Notes: generated by a model from the sequence alone, not told the origin. Positions 18,511 through 28,959 are shown, numbered from the stretch's first letter. The stretch is DNA of 56,999 bases from Faecalibacillus intestinalis (GCF_003024685.1 NZ_PYLQ01000017.1:1-56999); one strand, 5' to 3'. Numbers and translations: made by a program.

Positions 18511-19363
18511 CCAATGGTTTATTATAAAAACGTCCAATAAAGTTTTCAACTTTAGTTACAGAAACAATAATTTTAGGATCTGTTTCTTTTAAAGCTTCTA
18601 AAACATCTCCAACTTCATAACTTGATACAACTGCTGTTAAATAGCTTACAGGATGATGTGAATATCCTCCATAACCATCTAAAGCAGTAATCCCATGATG
18701 GAATTTTTCTAAATAAGTATCCACCACTTCGTCTTTTTTTGCAGTATAGATGTGTAACATAACTCGTTTATATCGTGTATGGAAAGTAGAAATTGTTTTT
18801 GTTGAGATAAATTGGAACAAAATAGAATACCCTGCTTTATCAAATCCAAAAATAACTCCAAAAATACATAAAATCATAGCATTAAAGACAAAAACTTGCA
18901 TCCAGATTTCTCGCCCATTTTTATTAGCAAAATATAAAGCAATAAAATCTGTACCACCTGAAGAAGCACCCGCTTTTAAAGCAAGTACAATACTCATTCC
19001 CCAAATATATCCACCAAATACAACATTTAAAACTTGTTCATCAAATAATGGATAATTTGGAATGATTTGTAATAAAAATGATGTTAAAAAGACTTGTAAT
19101 AATGAAAAGAATACAAATCGTTTTGATATTTTCTTGGCACAAATAAGCGCAACAGGTACATTTAAAGCAACTAAAGTGAATGCTGTTGGAATTGATTTTC
19201 CAAATAAATCAGCAATCATATCTACAAGTAAGGCAATACCCATAAACCCACCTGACAATAAGTGTGCTGGTCTTACAAATGTTTTAGTTGTAGCAGCCAT
19301 AATCAGCGAAGAACAAAAGACACATCCAAAACTAATTAAATCTCTTTTTTTTATCTTTTTCAT
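18506..19363 (-). CDS. YitT family membrane protein (DUF2179 C-terminus)
   Basis: 285 residues. An N-terminal membrane part of about five hydrophobic segments with the family pattern LLSGGFMGIALLVD and GASSGGTDFIA is followed by a cytosolic DUF2179 domain (about residues 205-285) with YLTAVVSSYEVGDVLEAL. Members are widespread in Firmicutes and lack a settled biochemical function; the C-terminal domain is ferredoxin-like and may bind a ligand. GGGAG precedes the ATG. A promoter is present upstream and a terminator overlaps its end, so it is a single-gene unit. Confidence 0.9.
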   Translation of the reverse strand: MKKIKKRDLISFGCVFCSSLIMAATTKTFVRPAHLLSGGFMGIALLVDMIADLFGKSIPTAFTLVALNVPVALICAKKISKRFVFFSLLQVFLTSFLLQIIPNYPLFDEQVLNVVFGGYIWGMSIVLALKAGASSGGTDFIALYFANKNGREIWMQVFVFNAMILCIFGVIFGFDKAGYSILFQFISTKTISTFHTRYKRVMLHIYTAKKDEVVDTYLEKFHHGITALDGYGGYSHHPVSYLTAVVSSYEVGDVLEALKETDPKIIVSVTKVENFIGRFYNKPLD

Positions 19364-19388
19364 AATCTTTCTCCCTAAATTCCACTAC

Positions 19389-19416
19389 ATTGTACTCTTT
19401 TAGAAACAATTTACAA
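19389..19416 (-). promoter_or_regulatory. promoter of the yitT-family gene
   Basis: TTGTAA (19416-19411) and TACAAT (19394-19389) with a 16-bp spacer, about 25 bp upstream of the start codon. Confidence 0.55.
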
Positions 19417-19451
19417 CAGGCAATTATAAAAAAATAAAGTTAATTTATTAA

Positions 19452-19485
19452 CAAAGAAAAAGGATTAAATATACATCTAATCCTC
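19452..19485 (-). terminator. terminator of the MerR/TraB operon
   Basis: Seven-base-pair stem AGGATTA/TAATCCT with a 10-nt loop, followed by TTTTTCTTT on the minus strand, directly after the stop codon of the second MerR-type gene. Confidence 0.75.
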
Positions 19486-20580
19486 TTATCTATTCTTTCC
19501 ATTTTTATGATAAATATTTTCAAAATAATCATACAATTTTAATTCATTTTGTTCAAAATAATCAATTACTTCATCACTTGCTTGAATATCAATATTCTTA
19601 TTTCTTAATATTTGATAAACCATGTTAGGATTTTCCTCAACTGATTTTCCCATATCAATGACAAATTCAAATCTATCTTGAAAAATAAAACTAAATTGCA
19701 TTACATAAAATGTATATAATCCCTGATGTCCTCCACCACCTTTTGTAAAATAAAGTTCTAATTTTACTCTTCTTAAATCTTGCCAACTATATTCCTTATT
19801 TTCATTATTTTCTTTTTTAGTTATCAAACTTTTTAAAATAGATTTTCTGCTTTGATAACGATAACTACAAATTGAAATCTTATTATCTGTTAATTCAACA
19901 TATTCTAATTTAGTTTCACAAATAACAAATATAATCAAAAGAATAATAAATGAAATACACATAGAAAGAATGATGAGTCTCCCTGATGCTTCATAAAAAG
20001 ATATTTGAAAATGTTGTACTGAATTTTGTGTTTGTTCGTTAACATAAGATATCATATTAGGAAATGCTAAACCTATTAAAATTCCAAAAATAGCAGAAAT
20101 AAATAAAGATAAAGCAACAATACCTAATAGACTCCTTGGTATCGACTTATAACCAATTACCACTGTTTGATCTTTCTTAAAATAATCAAATACTTTCTTT
20201 AAATCTCTTTTCTTAACTTTTTTATCTCCTATTTGATTATCTTCAATTACTTGATCTAATAAGGGAATATTCTTTTCCTTTAAATCTTTACACATATTTT
20301 TTATATATTGTAATGATTCTATTTCGGTATTTACCTTTTGAATATGACTTTCTAAGACATCTTGAAATGTAACTTTATTATTTAAGATATCTTTAATATC
20401 TTCTATAGGTACATTGATATCTCTTAAAAACATAATTCTTTCTATTTTATGAATATCTTCTTCATTATAATTTCGATAACCATTTTCATCTCTATAAGGT
20501 TGAATCAATCCCATCTTTTCATAATATCTTAGTGTATAAGAACTGATTTTTAATTTTTCTTGAACTTCTTTTATTTGCAT
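19486..20580 (-). CDS. membrane-bound MerR-type transcriptional regulator (copy A)
   Basis: 364 residues from the ATG at 20580 (a GTG three codons upstream overlaps the ribosome site TAGGTG). Residues 1-70 are a MerR winged helix with SSYTLRYYEKMGLIQP. A coiled-coil helix follows to about 120, then a basic linker (KKVKKRDLKKVFDYF). Two hydrophobic segments near 150-175 and 205-227 should anchor it in the membrane. The last ~135 residues form a soluble region with YIELTDNKIS-like and SWQDL...VKLEL elements, possibly a PH-like fold. Both ends are nearly identical to copy B; the middle differs. No ligand is known. It is last in the operon with copy B and the TraB-type gene. Confidence 0.85.
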   Translation of the reverse strand: MQIKEVQEKLKISSYTLRYYEKMGLIQPYRDENGYRNYNEEDIHKIERIMFLRDINVPIEDIKDILNNKVTFQDVLESHIQKVNTEIESLQYIKNMCKDLKEKNIPLLDQVIEDNQIGDKKVKKRDLKKVFDYFKKDQTVVIGYKSIPRSLLGIVALSLFISAIFGILIGLAFPNMISYVNEQTQNSVQHFQISFYEASGRLIILSMCISFIILLIIFVICETKLEYVELTDNKISICSYRYQSRKSILKSLITKKENNENKEYSWQDLRRVKLELYFTKGGGGHQGLYTFYVMQFSFIFQDRFEFVIDMGKSVEENPNMVYQILRNKNIDIQASDEVIDYFEQNELKLYDYFENIYHKNGKNR

Positions 20581-20594
20581 AATTTTCACCTACT
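20155..20594 (-). repeat. direct repeat, copy A (MerR DNA-binding region)
   Basis: About 440 bp encoding the N-terminal ~145 residues plus the ribosome site of MerR copy A are almost identical, without indels, to 21226-21665. The offset is constant at 1071 bp. Confidence 0.9.
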
Positions 20595-20601
20595 TTTTTA
20601 A

Positions 20602-21651
20602 CTATCTGTTTTTACCATTTTTATGATAGATATTTTCAAAGAAATCATAAACACTTAATTCATTTTGTTCAAAACAATCTAATATTTCATCACTAGTCAC
20701 AATTTCTATATTTTTATTTCTTAATATTTGATAAGCAGCTTTAGGATTATTCCATTCTAAAAAACTTTTGCTTGAAGAATTTTTAAAATGAAATATATAT
20801 TTTGGTAAATAATAATACATCGTCTTACTTGTTCCAATTCCTATTCCACCGTACTTAATTACTAATTTAATTTCTACATATTTTAAATCCTCCCAACTAT
20901 AATTCTCCATAATAGTTGTTAAATCTTTCTTTAAAATTAGATAACTTAATTTTATATGTGATACTTTTTTTGCATCTAAAATAGAAATCTTATTATCTGT
21001 AAGTTCTATATACTTTTGTCGTGAGCACATATAAGAAATACTCACAATTGAAAGTAACATAACTAAAATCATTAATATCAAATAAATAGAAATATGGTTT
21101 ATTGTTCCCTTTTTCAAAATATTAAATCTTTGTAAATAATTAATAGCAGCAAATGTTAGAACTGGAGCAGTAATCAATGCATAAATAAATGTTCTAAAAT
21201 ACATATTCAAATCAAATCTCGTTCCAATAACCACCGTTTGATCTTTCTTAAAATAATCAAATACTTTCTTTAAATCTCTTTTCTTAACTTTTTTATCTCC
21301 TATTTGATTATCTTCAATTACTTGATCTAATAAAGGAATATTCTTTTCTTTTAAATCTTCACACATGTTTTTTATATATTGTAATGATTCTATTTCGATA
21401 TTTACTTTTTCAATATGACTTTCTAAGACATCTTGAAATGTAACTTTATTATTTAAGATATCTTTAATATCTTCTATAGGTACATTGATATCTCTTAAAA
21501 ACATAATTCTCTCTATTTTGTGAATATCTTCTTCACTATAATTTCGATAACTATTTTCATCACGATAAGGTTGAATGAGTCCCATCTTTTCATAATATCT
21601 TAGTGTATAAGAACTGATTTTTAGTTTTTCTTGAACTTCTTTTATTTGCAT
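20602..21651 (-). CDS. membrane-bound MerR-type transcriptional regulator (copy B)
   Basis: 349 residues from the ATG at 21651. The first ~145 residues (winged helix, coiled coil and basic linker) match copy A with only a few changes, and the last ~40 (ILRNKNI...FENIYHKNGKNR) also match. Between them, two hydrophobic segments (about 155-175 and 190-212) and the following soluble stretch are only weakly related to copy A. It is therefore a paralogue with a conserved DNA-binding part and a diverged membrane/sensor part. It lies 18 bp after the TraB-type gene and 21 bp before copy A, so all three should be on one mRNA. Membrane-bound MerR proteins are uncommon; the signal is unknown. Confidence 0.85.
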   Translation of the reverse strand: MQIKEVQEKLKISSYTLRYYEKMGLIQPYRDENSYRNYSEEDIHKIERIMFLRDINVPIEDIKDILNNKVTFQDVLESHIEKVNIEIESLQYIKNMCEDLKEKNIPLLDQVIEDNQIGDKKVKKRDLKKVFDYFKKDQTVVIGTRFDLNMYFRTFIYALITAPVLTFAAINYLQRFNILKKGTINHISIYLILMILVMLLSIVSISYMCSRQKYIELTDNKISILDAKKVSHIKLSYLILKKDLTTIMENYSWEDLKYVEIKLVIKYGGIGIGTSKTMYYYLPKYIFHFKNSSSKSFLEWNNPKAAYQILRNKNIEIVTSDEILDCFEQNELSVYDFFENIYHKNGKNR

Positions 21652-21665
21652 AATTTTCACCTACC
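21226..21665 (-). repeat. direct repeat, copy B (MerR DNA-binding region)
   Basis: Partner of the repeat at 20155-20594; see that entry. The sharp edge of identity inside the reading frame points to duplication followed by gene conversion or by fast divergence of the middle part. Confidence 0.9.
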
Positions 21666-21669
21666 TTCA

Positions 21670-22590
21670 TTATTTCATACATTCAACTAAATAGCCATCA
21701 TCCTTTAATAATTGGATAATTCCTTTTTTACCATAGAGATGTTTACATCCTACACCTATAAAATCATGTTTATTATTATGAATACTATCGGCTAAAGTAT
21801 CTTTCATATGAATGTTTCTATTATATGCAAGTATATTCCAATACTTTTCATACTTTTCTTTATCACTATCATTTAATTGTTCCAACTGATTTAACAATAA
21901 ATTTTGTTCATCTTCATAATATTGTGTATTACCACTATAATAAGCATCTAAATCTTCTTTAGCACTTTTTATTACCATTTCTTTATTTGCTAAATTATCT
22001 AATATCGTCTCTGAGTAATCCCCTGATAATTCAGTTATTAGCTTCATTTGAAATTCAATACCTTCAACTTCTTTAAAATTCTTTTTCTTTTGAGCATACT
22101 CATAAATATATTTATCAATTGCACTAAACTTACTTATATTGGCCTTATTCAATACTTCAGGATCACTATTTATAAGTGAGTTTATTACAAATACATTATA
22201 GAGTGCATAACCAGGTTTTCCTTTCAAACTTTTGTATTGTTTCATAAGATTTTCATATTTATCTTCTAGACCTAAATCACGAATTGAATTGTACGTATTG
22301 TATTTAGTGATTTCTTCTGTTTCTTTTGGCGATGGTTTCATATCACATTCCAAATAAATCGAATCACTTTCATCTAATACTTTCTCTGTTGTTTTATCTA
22401 AACTTTTAATAGGATATCTTCCTGGATGACATGTTCCAAATAAATATGAATAATTTCCTTCTTGATTAGATACTTTATATAAAAACATACTTGTATCTAT
22501 TACTCTTGCATTTTCTTCTTTCTTTTGTGTTGTACAACCACTTACCATCACTAAAACAAGAACTATGATTAATTTCACTAACTTTTTCAT
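21670..22590 (-). CDS. TraB/GumN-family lipoprotein (putative metalloprotease-like)
   Basis: 306 residues with a lipoprotein signal (MKKLVKLIIVLVLVMVSGC; lipidated C19), so exposed on the outer face of the membrane. The family signature is present: YLFGTCHPGRYPI with H55, an acidic YLECDM near 100, and a C-terminal GCKHLYG with H284 (GX2H). TraB/PrgY/GumN proteins share an EreA/ChaN-like fold; PrgY acts on peptide pheromone, but no activity can be assigned here. A longer frame reaches 22623 but would start inside the promoter, so the ATG at 22590 with AGAAGGG upstream is used. First gene of an operon with two membrane-bound MerR-type regulators. Confidence 0.83.
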   Translation of the reverse strand: MKKLVKLIIVLVLVMVSGCTTQKKEENARVIDTSMFLYKVSNQEGNYSYLFGTCHPGRYPIKSLDKTTEKVLDESDSIYLECDMKPSPKETEEITKYNTYNSIRDLGLEDKYENLMKQYKSLKGKPGYALYNVFVINSLINSDPEVLNKANISKFSAIDKYIYEYAQKKKNFKEVEGIEFQMKLITELSGDYSETILDNLANKEMVIKSAKEDLDAYYSGNTQYYEDEQNLLLNQLEQLNDSDKEKYEKYWNILAYNRNIHMKDTLADSIHNNKHDFIGVGCKHLYGKKGIIQLLKDDGYLVECMK

Positions 22591-22614
22591 CTTATTTCCC
22601 TTCTTTCTACTTGA

Positions 22615-22645
22615 AACATACACTTTAGAGTAGCTAGAAGGTCAA
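22615..22645 (-). promoter_or_regulatory. MerR-type promoter/operator of the TraB-MerR operon
   Basis: TTGACC (22645-22640) and TATGTT (22620-22615) are 19 bp apart. That stretched spacer is the hallmark of MerR-regulated promoters. An imperfect dyad ACCTTCTAG/CTCTAAAGT (22642-22622) lies within the spacer, where MerR dimers bind and twist DNA. This suggests that one or both regulators downstream control their own operon. Confidence 0.68.
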
Positions 22646-22654
22646 GTATTTCAT

Positions 22655-22683
22655 AAAAAAAGACCAAATATTTCTATTTGATC
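22655..22683 (-). terminator. ilv-leu operon terminator
   Basis: Nine-base-pair stem GATCAAATA/TATTTGGTC (one wobble) with a GAAA loop and seven T after it on the minus strand, 10 nt after the ilvB stop. Confidence 0.92.
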
Positions 22684-22692
22684 ATTTAATAA

Positions 22693-24372
22693 TTATTTAT
22701 TTTTTAAATCTGTTTCATCAAATGCTTTAGAAATAGCACCACCTGGAGCAACCATTGGGAAAACTTTATCATCTTTACCAATCATTACTTCAATTAAAAC
22801 AGGTCCATTTGTATCTAAGGCTTCTTTAATAGCTGGAGCAACTTCTTCTTTAGTAGAAACACGAATTGCTTTACATCCTAATCCTTCAGCAACCTTACAG
22901 AAATCAACTTTATCATCTAAAATTGTATTACTATAACGTTTACCATAGAATAATGTTTGCCATTGTCTTACCATTCCTAATACCTTATTGTTGATAACAA
23001 CTTGAATAATAGGTACATTGTAACGACTTGCTGTCGCAAGTTCATTCATGTTCATTCTAAAACATCCATCACCAGCAATATTAAATACTGGGAAATCAGG
23101 ATTTCCATACTTAGCACCAATTGCAGCGCCTAAACCAAATCCCATTGTTCCAGCTCCACCAGATGTAATTAATTGACGAGGACGGCGATAATGGTAATAT
23201 TGTGCAGCCCACATTTGATGTTGTCCTACGTCCGTACAAATGATTGCATTACTATCAGTTAAATAATCAATTTGTTCAATCACATAAGGTCCTGTAAGTG
23301 TTGATTCATCATAAGTTAATGGATAACGATCTTTTAAATCTCGAATTTGTTTTAACCATTGAGGATGATTTTGTCTTTCAAGTTTATTATTTAATTCACT
23401 TAAAATACATTTAGCATCACCAATAATACCTAAATCAACTTGAATATTTTTATTGATTTCAGCAGCATCTACATCAATATGAATAATTTTAGCATTTGAA
23501 GCAAATGTTTTTGTATTACCAGTTACACGATCAGAGAAACGTGCCCCAATTGTAATTAATAAATCACATTGACTCACCCCAAAGTTACTTGCTTTTGTTC
23601 CATGCATTCCAAGCATTCCTGTATAACGAGGTCTTGTATTATCAAAAGCCCCTTTACCCATTAATGTTTCACAAACAGGTGCATCAATTTTTTCAGCAAA
23701 TTCTTTTAATTCTTGACTTGCACCAGATGAAATAACACCACCACCAGCAAAAATAAATGGTTTTTCACTTTCTTTGATCATTTCAATTGCTTGATCTAAA
23801 TCTTCAACAGTATATGTTTCAATTTTAGGTTCAATAGCTTTTGGTTGAAGTGATTCAAATTCCATCTTTTCTGCAGTAACGTTTTTAGTAACGTCTACTA
23901 AGACAGGTCCTGGTCTACCTTCTTTTGCAATATAGAATGCTTTACGAATTGCAGGCACTAAATCTTTAATATCTTTAACGATAAAATTATGTTTTGTAAT
24001 CGGCATTGTCACACCAGTAATATCAATTTCTTGGAAACTGTCACGTCCTAAGATTTCAACACCAACATTTGCAGTAATAGCAACAAGTGGTGTTGAATCC
24101 ATATAAGCCGTCGCAATTCCAGTAACAAGGTTTGTTGCCCCTGGTCCTGAAGTAGCCATACAAACACCAACTTTTCCTGTTGCTCTTGCATAACCATCAG
24201 CGGCATGAGAAGCACCTTGTTCATGAGAAGTCAAAACGTGATTGATTTTATCTTGATAACGATAAAGTGCATCATAGACGTTAAGAATAGTTCCTCCCGG
24301 ATAACCAAACACTGTATCGACACCTTGTTCAATTAAACATTCACATATAATTTCTGAACCAGTTAACATCAT
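22693..24372 (-). CDS. ilvB: acetolactate synthase, large (catalytic) subunit
   Basis: 559 residues from the ATG at 24372, which follows AAAGGAGG; a longer frame to 24423 only adds a lysine-rich stretch overlapping ilvD. ThDP-dependent enzyme that condenses two pyruvates, or pyruvate and 2-oxobutyrate. The activating glutamate is E51 in SHEQGA, the FAD/ThDP central domain follows, and the ThDP motif GDGCFRMNMNELAT is near 430. It is the last gene of the operon, about 5.7 kb downstream of its regulatory subunit ilvN; the pair is usually adjacent. Confidence 0.97.
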   Translation of the reverse strand: MMLTGSEIICECLIEQGVDTVFGYPGGTILNVYDALYRYQDKINHVLTSHEQGASHAADGYARATGKVGVCMATSGPGATNLVTGIATAYMDSTPLVAITANVGVEILGRDSFQEIDITGVTMPITKHNFIVKDIKDLVPAIRKAFYIAKEGRPGPVLVDVTKNVTAEKMEFESLQPKAIEPKIETYTVEDLDQAIEMIKESEKPFIFAGGGVISSGASQELKEFAEKIDAPVCETLMGKGAFDNTRPRYTGMLGMHGTKASNFGVSQCDLLITIGARFSDRVTGNTKTFASNAKIIHIDVDAAEINKNIQVDLGIIGDAKCILSELNNKLERQNHPQWLKQIRDLKDRYPLTYDESTLTGPYVIEQIDYLTDSNAIICTDVGQHQMWAAQYYHYRRPRQLITSGGAGTMGFGLGAAIGAKYGNPDFPVFNIAGDGCFRMNMNELATASRYNVPIIQVVINNKVLGMVRQWQTLFYGKRYSNTILDDKVDFCKVAEGLGCKAIRVSTKEEVAPAIKEALDTNGPVLIEVMIGKDDKVFPMVAPGGAISKAFDETDLKNK

Positions 24373-24388
24373 TTTGTTTTTCCTCCTT

Positions 24389-26068
24389 TTATTTTTTTTC
24401 TTCTGGTGCTTGTAATACCGCACCTTTATCTGCAGATGTTACTAAAGAAGCATATCTTACTAAGTAACCTTTTTTAATACGAGGTTCTCTTGGTTGCCAT
24501 TTAGCTTTTCTTGCAGCCATTTCTTCATCACTAACACGAACATTCATTGAATGATTTAAAATATCAATATCAATAATATCTCCTTCTTCAATAAAAGCAA
24601 TTGGTCCACCTAAAGCAGCTTCAGGTGCCACGTGTCCAATAGAAGCTCCACGAGTAGCTCCAGAGAAACGACCATCTGTGATTAAAGCAACATCTTTATC
24701 TAAGCCCATACCAGCGATTTCTGAAGTTGGTGATAACATTTCACGCATTCCAGGTCCTCCTTTAGGTCCTTCATAACGAATAACAACAACATCACCTTTA
24801 ACAATTTTTCCTTCACGAATAGCTATAATGGCATCATCTTCACAGTCAAAGACACGCGCTGGTCCTGTATGTACCATCATTTCTTTAGCAACCGCTGATT
24901 GCTTTACAACCGCACCATTTGGACAAATATTACCTTTTAAAACAGCGATACCACCATAAGGTGAATATGGATTTTCAACTGGACGAATGATTTCAGGATC
25001 TAAGTTGACGCATCCTTCAATATTCTCAGCCACTGTTTTTCCAGTAACAGTTAATAAATCAGTTGATAATAAACCTAATTTATTAATTTCATTCATTACT
25101 GCATAAATTCCACCTGCTTCATTTAAATCTTCCATAAATGTATCACCCGCTGGAGCTAAGTGACATAAGTTAGGTGTCTTCTTAGAAATTTCATTCGCAA
25201 TTTCAAGATTTAAAGTAACTCCTGCTTCATGAGCAATAGCTGGTAAATGAAGCATTGAGTTAGTAGAACATCCAAGTGCCATATCCATTGTTAAAGCATT
25301 GGTAAAAGCTTTTTCAGTCATAATATCACGAGGACGAATATCTTTTTTAATTAATTCAACAATTTGCATACCGGCATGTTTAGCAAGTCTAATTCTTTCT
25401 GAATAAACAGCTGGAATTGTTCCATTTCCACGAAGAGCCATACCTAAAACTTCAGTTAAACAGTTCATAGAGTTTGCTGTATACATACCTGAACATGAAC
25501 CGCAAGTTGGACAAGCTTTTTGTTCAAATTCATGAAGTTTATCTTCTGTCATATTTCCCGCATTGAATTGTCCTACTGCTTCGAATAATGAAGATAAACA
25601 AGTTCTTTTACCATCCATTTTACGACCAGCTAACATTGGTCCACCAGAAACAAAGATTGTTGGAACATTGACTCTGGCAGCTGCCATTAATAATCCTGGC
25701 ACATTTTTATCACAGTTAGGAATCATAACTAAACCATCAAATTGATGTGCTTCAGCCATTGCTTCTGTACTATCAGCAATTAATTCACGTGTTACAAGTG
25801 AATATTTCATTCCTGTGTGGTTCATGGCAATACCATCACATACAGCGATTGCCGGAATTTCTACTGGTACCCCACCAGCTAAATAAATTCCTTTTTTAAC
25901 AGCTTCACAAATTTTATCTAAGTTCATATGTCCTGGAACGATTTCATTGAAAGAATTGACAACCCCAATTAATGGTCTTTCTAATTCTTCATCTGTATAT
26001 CCAGCGGCATTGAATAATGAACGATGAGGCGCTCTTTCAGTTCCTTTTTTTACAAAATCACTTTTCAT
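24389..26068 (-). CDS. ilvD: dihydroxy-acid dehydratase
   Basis: Complete 559-residue iron-sulfur dehydratase that makes the 2-keto acids of valine and isoleucine. Cluster-ligand cysteines are in [10 protein letters not shown] and in [20 protein letters not shown]; the conserved [11 protein letters not shown]-type segment ([19 protein letters not shown]) is near 470. It starts 13 bp after leuB with GGAGG upstream, and is followed by ilvB with a 16-bp gap. Confidence 0.97.
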   Translation of the reverse strand: MKSDFVKKGTERAPHRSLFNAAGYTDEELERPLIGVVNSFNEIVPGHMNLDKICEAVKKGIYLAGGVPVEIPAIAVCDGIAMNHTGMKYSLVTRELIADSTEAMAEAHQFDGLVMIPNCDKNVPGLLMAAARVNVPTIFVSGGPMLAGRKMDGKRTCLSSLFEAVGQFNAGNMTEDKLHEFEQKACPTCGSCSGMYTANSMNCLTEVLGMALRGNGTIPAVYSERIRLAKHAGMQIVELIKKDIRPRDIMTEKAFTNALTMDMALGCSTNSMLHLPAIAHEAGVTLNLEIANEISKKTPNLCHLAPAGDTFMEDLNEAGGIYAVMNEINKLGLLSTDLLTVTGKTVAENIEGCVNLDPEIIRPVENPYSPYGGIAVLKGNICPNGAVVKQSAVAKEMMVHTGPARVFDCEDDAIIAIREGKIVKGDVVVIRYEGPKGGPGMREMLSPTSEIAGMGLDKDVALITDGRFSGATRGASIGHVAPEAALGGPIAFIEEGDIIDIDILNHSMNVRVSDEEMAARKAKWQPREPRIKKGYLVRYASLVTSADKGAVLQAPEEKK

Positions 26069-26080
26069 CCCTATATCCTC

Positions 26081-27163
26081 CTATAAATGACTTACAATAA
26101 GGTCTCCCATTTCACGAGTCCCTACTAATGTTTTACCTTCTGACATGATATCTGTTGTGCGATATCCTTCTTTTAATACCTTTTCAATTGCTTCTTCTAC
26201 TGCTTTAGCTTCTTCATCCAAATCAAAAGAATAACGAAGCATCATTGCTGCTGATAAAATAGTTGCAATTGGATTAGCAATATTTTGCCCAGCAATATCT
26301 GGTGCACTACCATGACTTGGTTCATACATACCAAAACTATCTTCTCTTAAAGAAGCACTTGATAACATTCCAATAGAACCAGTAACCATACTTGCTTCAT
26401 CTGATAAAATATCACCAAACATATTTTCAGTTAAAATGACATCAAATTGTTTTGGATCTCTTACAAGTTGCATTGCACAGTTATCTACTAACATATGTTC
26501 TAAAGTAACTTCAGGATATTCTTTAGCAACTTCTTCTACAACTTTACGCCATAAACGAGAAGTATCTAAAACATTTGCTTTATCCACGCTTGTTACCTTT
26601 TTATTTCTTTTCATCGCAATATCAAATCCACGTTTAGCAATACGACGAATTTCAACTTCACTATAACTCATTGAATCATGAGCAACCATTTGATCTCCTT
26701 CTTTTTCAGTAGAACGTTCACCGAAATAAAGACCACCTGTAAGTTCACGCATGATCATCATATCAAATCCACCTTCAGTTAATTCTTCTTTAAGTGGACA
26801 AGCCCCTTTTAATTCATCATATAAATAAGCAGGACGTAAATTAGCAAATAATCCTAATTCTTTTCTAATTTTTAATAAACCTGCTTCTGGTCTTAATGAT
26901 GGCTCTAATTTATACCATGGTGAAGTTGTCGTATTTCCACCAATAGCCCCTAATAAAACACTATCGCTTTCTTTAGCAATTTTTAAAGCTTCATCACTTA
27001 ATGGTACACCATAAGCATCAATTGAACAACCACCCATTAAGATTTCTGTATAATTAAATTTATGATTATATTTTTTTGCAACAGCATCTAAAACTTTCAT
27101 CGCTTCTGTAACGATTTCAGGTCCGATTCCATCACCTTTAATAACCGCAATATTCTTTTCCAT
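26081..27163 (-). CDS. leuB: 3-isopropylmalate dehydrogenase
   Basis: Complete 360-residue decarboxylating dehydrogenase of leucine synthesis. The substrate-binding [11 protein letters not shown] and SVDKANVL segments, the metal-site aspartates in [10 protein letters not shown], and the NAD site [18 protein letters not shown] are all visible. It lies 10 bp after leuD, with a weak ribosome site (AGGGGA). Confidence 0.97.
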   Translation of the reverse strand: MEKNIAVIKGDGIGPEIVTEAMKVLDAVAKKYNHKFNYTEILMGGCSIDAYGVPLSDEALKIAKESDSVLLGAIGGNTTTSPWYKLEPSLRPEAGLLKIRKELGLFANLRPAYLYDELKGACPLKEELTEGGFDMMIMRELTGGLYFGERSTEKEGDQMVAHDSMSYSEVEIRRIAKRGFDIAMKRNKKVTSVDKANVLDTSRLWRKVVEEVAKEYPEVTLEHMLVDNCAMQLVRDPKQFDVILTENMFGDILSDEASMVTGSIGMLSSASLREDSFGMYEPSHGSAPDIAGQNIANPIATILSAAMMLRYSFDLDEEAKAVEEAIEKVLKEGYRTTDIMSEGKTLVGTREMGDLIVSHL

Positions 27164-27173
27164 TTCTAATCCC

Positions 27174-27650
27174 CTATTTTTTAGAATTTACGTAATTTAC
27201 TAAACCATCAGCATCAATCATCTTTTGTAAGAATTCTGGGAATGGTTGACTTTGATAAGTTTCATTTTTTGTTTTATTAGTGATAACACCTGTAGAAAAA
27301 TCAACTTCTACTTCATCACCAACTTCAATTTTATCAGCTGCTTCCTCGCATTCCATAATTGGGAATCCAATATTAATTGAATTACGATAGAAAATACGTG
27401 CAAAGCTTTTAGCGATAACACATTTAACACCTGCAGTTTTTAAACAAAGAGGTGCATGTTCTCTCGAAGAACCACAACCAAAGTTTTGACCTGCAACAAT
27501 AATATCTCCTTTTTCTACAGTTGTGGCAAAAGTAGGATCAATATCTGCCATTGCATGACTTGCAAGTTCTTTAGCATCAAATGAATTTAAATAACGTGCA
27601 GGAATAATTACATCAGTATCTACATTATCTTTATATTTATAAATTTTCAT
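27174..27650 (-). CDS. leuD: 3-isopropylmalate dehydratase, small subunit
   Basis: 158-residue short-form LeuD (swivel domain), with the conserved [12 protein letters not shown] motif near residue 57. Its start codon shares a base with the leuC stop (TAATG), so translation is coupled and the two subunits are made in equal amounts. This short form pairs with the 420-residue LeuC type upstream. Confidence 0.96.
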   Translation of the reverse strand: MKIYKYKDNVDTDVIIPARYLNSFDAKELASHAMADIDPTFATTVEKGDIIVAGQNFGCGSSREHAPLCLKTAGVKCVIAKSFARIFYRNSINIGFPIMECEEAADKIEVGDEVEVDFSTGVITNKTKNETYQSQPFPEFLQKMIDADGLVNYVNSKK

Positions 27651-28924
27651 TATTCTTTACCTACCTTTTCAGGATTTGCGATATATCCAGCAATCGCACT
27701 TGCTGCAGCAACTTGTGGAGAAGCTAAATAAATAAGTGCTTCTGTATCTCCCATACGACCTACGAAGTTACGGTTTGTTGTAGAAACACATTTTTCACCT
27801 TTAGCCATAACACCCATATGACCACCCATACATGGTCCACAACTTGGTGTATTAAAAGCACATCCAGCTTCTACAAAGATTTCAGCTAAGCCTTTTTGGA
27901 TACATTGTAAGAAGATTTTTTGTGTTGCTGGTACAACCATTACACGTACATTATTTGCTACTTTTTTACCTTTTAAGATAGCAGCTGCCTTTTCTAAATC
28001 AGATAAACGTCCATTTGTACATGATCCAATAACAACTTGATCAATATAGATTTTATCTATTTCTTCAATTTCATCAATTGTATGACCATTTCCTGGTAAA
28101 TGAGGAAATGCTACTGTTGGTCTAACTTCACTTAAGTTAATATCAATCACTTGTTCATATTCAGCATCTTCATCTGCTTCGAAGACTTCATAAGGCTTTT
28201 TAGAATGTTTTTCAATATAAGCAATTGTTTGATCATCAACAGGGAAAATACCATTTTTAGCTCCTGCTTCAATGGCCATATTACAAATTGTAAAACGATC
28301 ATCCATTGTTAAATATTGAATACCGTCTCCCACAAATTCCATTGATTTATATAAAGCCCCATCAACACCAATTTTATCAATAATATGTAAAATAACATCT
28401 TTCCCACTAACATATTCACTTGGTTTACCAGTAATCACAAATTTAATTGCACTTGGTACTTTAAACCATAATTCCCCAGTTGCCATTCCAGTGGCGATAT
28501 CTGTTGTTCCTACACCTGTAGAAAAAGCTCCTAATGCCCCATAAGTACATGTATGACTGTCTGCCCCAATAATACATTCACCAGCCACAACGATTCCTTT
28601 TTCTGGCAAGATAGCATGTTCTACACCACATTTACCTTGTTCCATACGATGTGTTAAACATTGTTTGTTTGTAAAATCCAAAATTGCTTTTGAGTTTTCT
28701 GCAGATTTAATATCTTTATTTGGTGTAAAGTGATCTGGCACTAAAACCACTTTATCTTTATCAAAGACTTTATCTGCCATTTTATCAAAAATTGGTAATG
28801 CCATTGGCCCTGTAATATCATTTGCCATTACAACATCCAATTTTGCTTCAATTAATTGTCCCGCTTCAACATGATCTAATCCCGCATGTTTTGCTAAGAT
28901 CTTTTGTGTCATTGTCATTGCCAT
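27650..28924 (-). CDS. leuC: 3-isopropylmalate dehydratase, large subunit
   Basis: 424-residue LeuC of the shorter aconitase-type class. Cluster-binding cysteines are seen in VIGSCTNGR and in SCGPCMGGH, and the catalytic [20 protein letters not shown] segment is near 115-135. AGGGGGAA is 9 nt before ATG. An 88-bp gap with two hairpins separates it from ilvC. Confidence 0.97.
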   Translation of the reverse strand: MAMTMTQKILAKHAGLDHVEAGQLIEAKLDVVMANDITGPMALPIFDKMADKVFDKDKVVLVPDHFTPNKDIKSAENSKAILDFTNKQCLTHRMEQGKCGVEHAILPEKGIVVAGECIIGADSHTCTYGALGAFSTGVGTTDIATGMATGELWFKVPSAIKFVITGKPSEYVSGKDVILHIIDKIGVDGALYKSMEFVGDGIQYLTMDDRFTICNMAIEAGAKNGIFPVDDQTIAYIEKHSKKPYEVFEADEDAEYEQVIDINLSEVRPTVAFPHLPGNGHTIDEIEEIDKIYIDQVVIGSCTNGRLSDLEKAAAILKGKKVANNVRVMVVPATQKIFLQCIQKGLAEIFVEAGCAFNTPSCGPCMGGHMGVMAKGEKCVSTTNRNFVGRMGDTEALIYLASPQVAAASAIAGYIANPEKVGKE

Positions 28925-28959
28925 TTTTTAAATTCCCCCTTCATTTTTAACCTTAGTAG

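Noticed and set aside
20155-21665. Repeat pair as an insertion sequence or transposon ends
   Set aside because: The repeats are direct, lie inside coding sequence and encode MerR domains. There is no transposase and no terminal inverted repeat.
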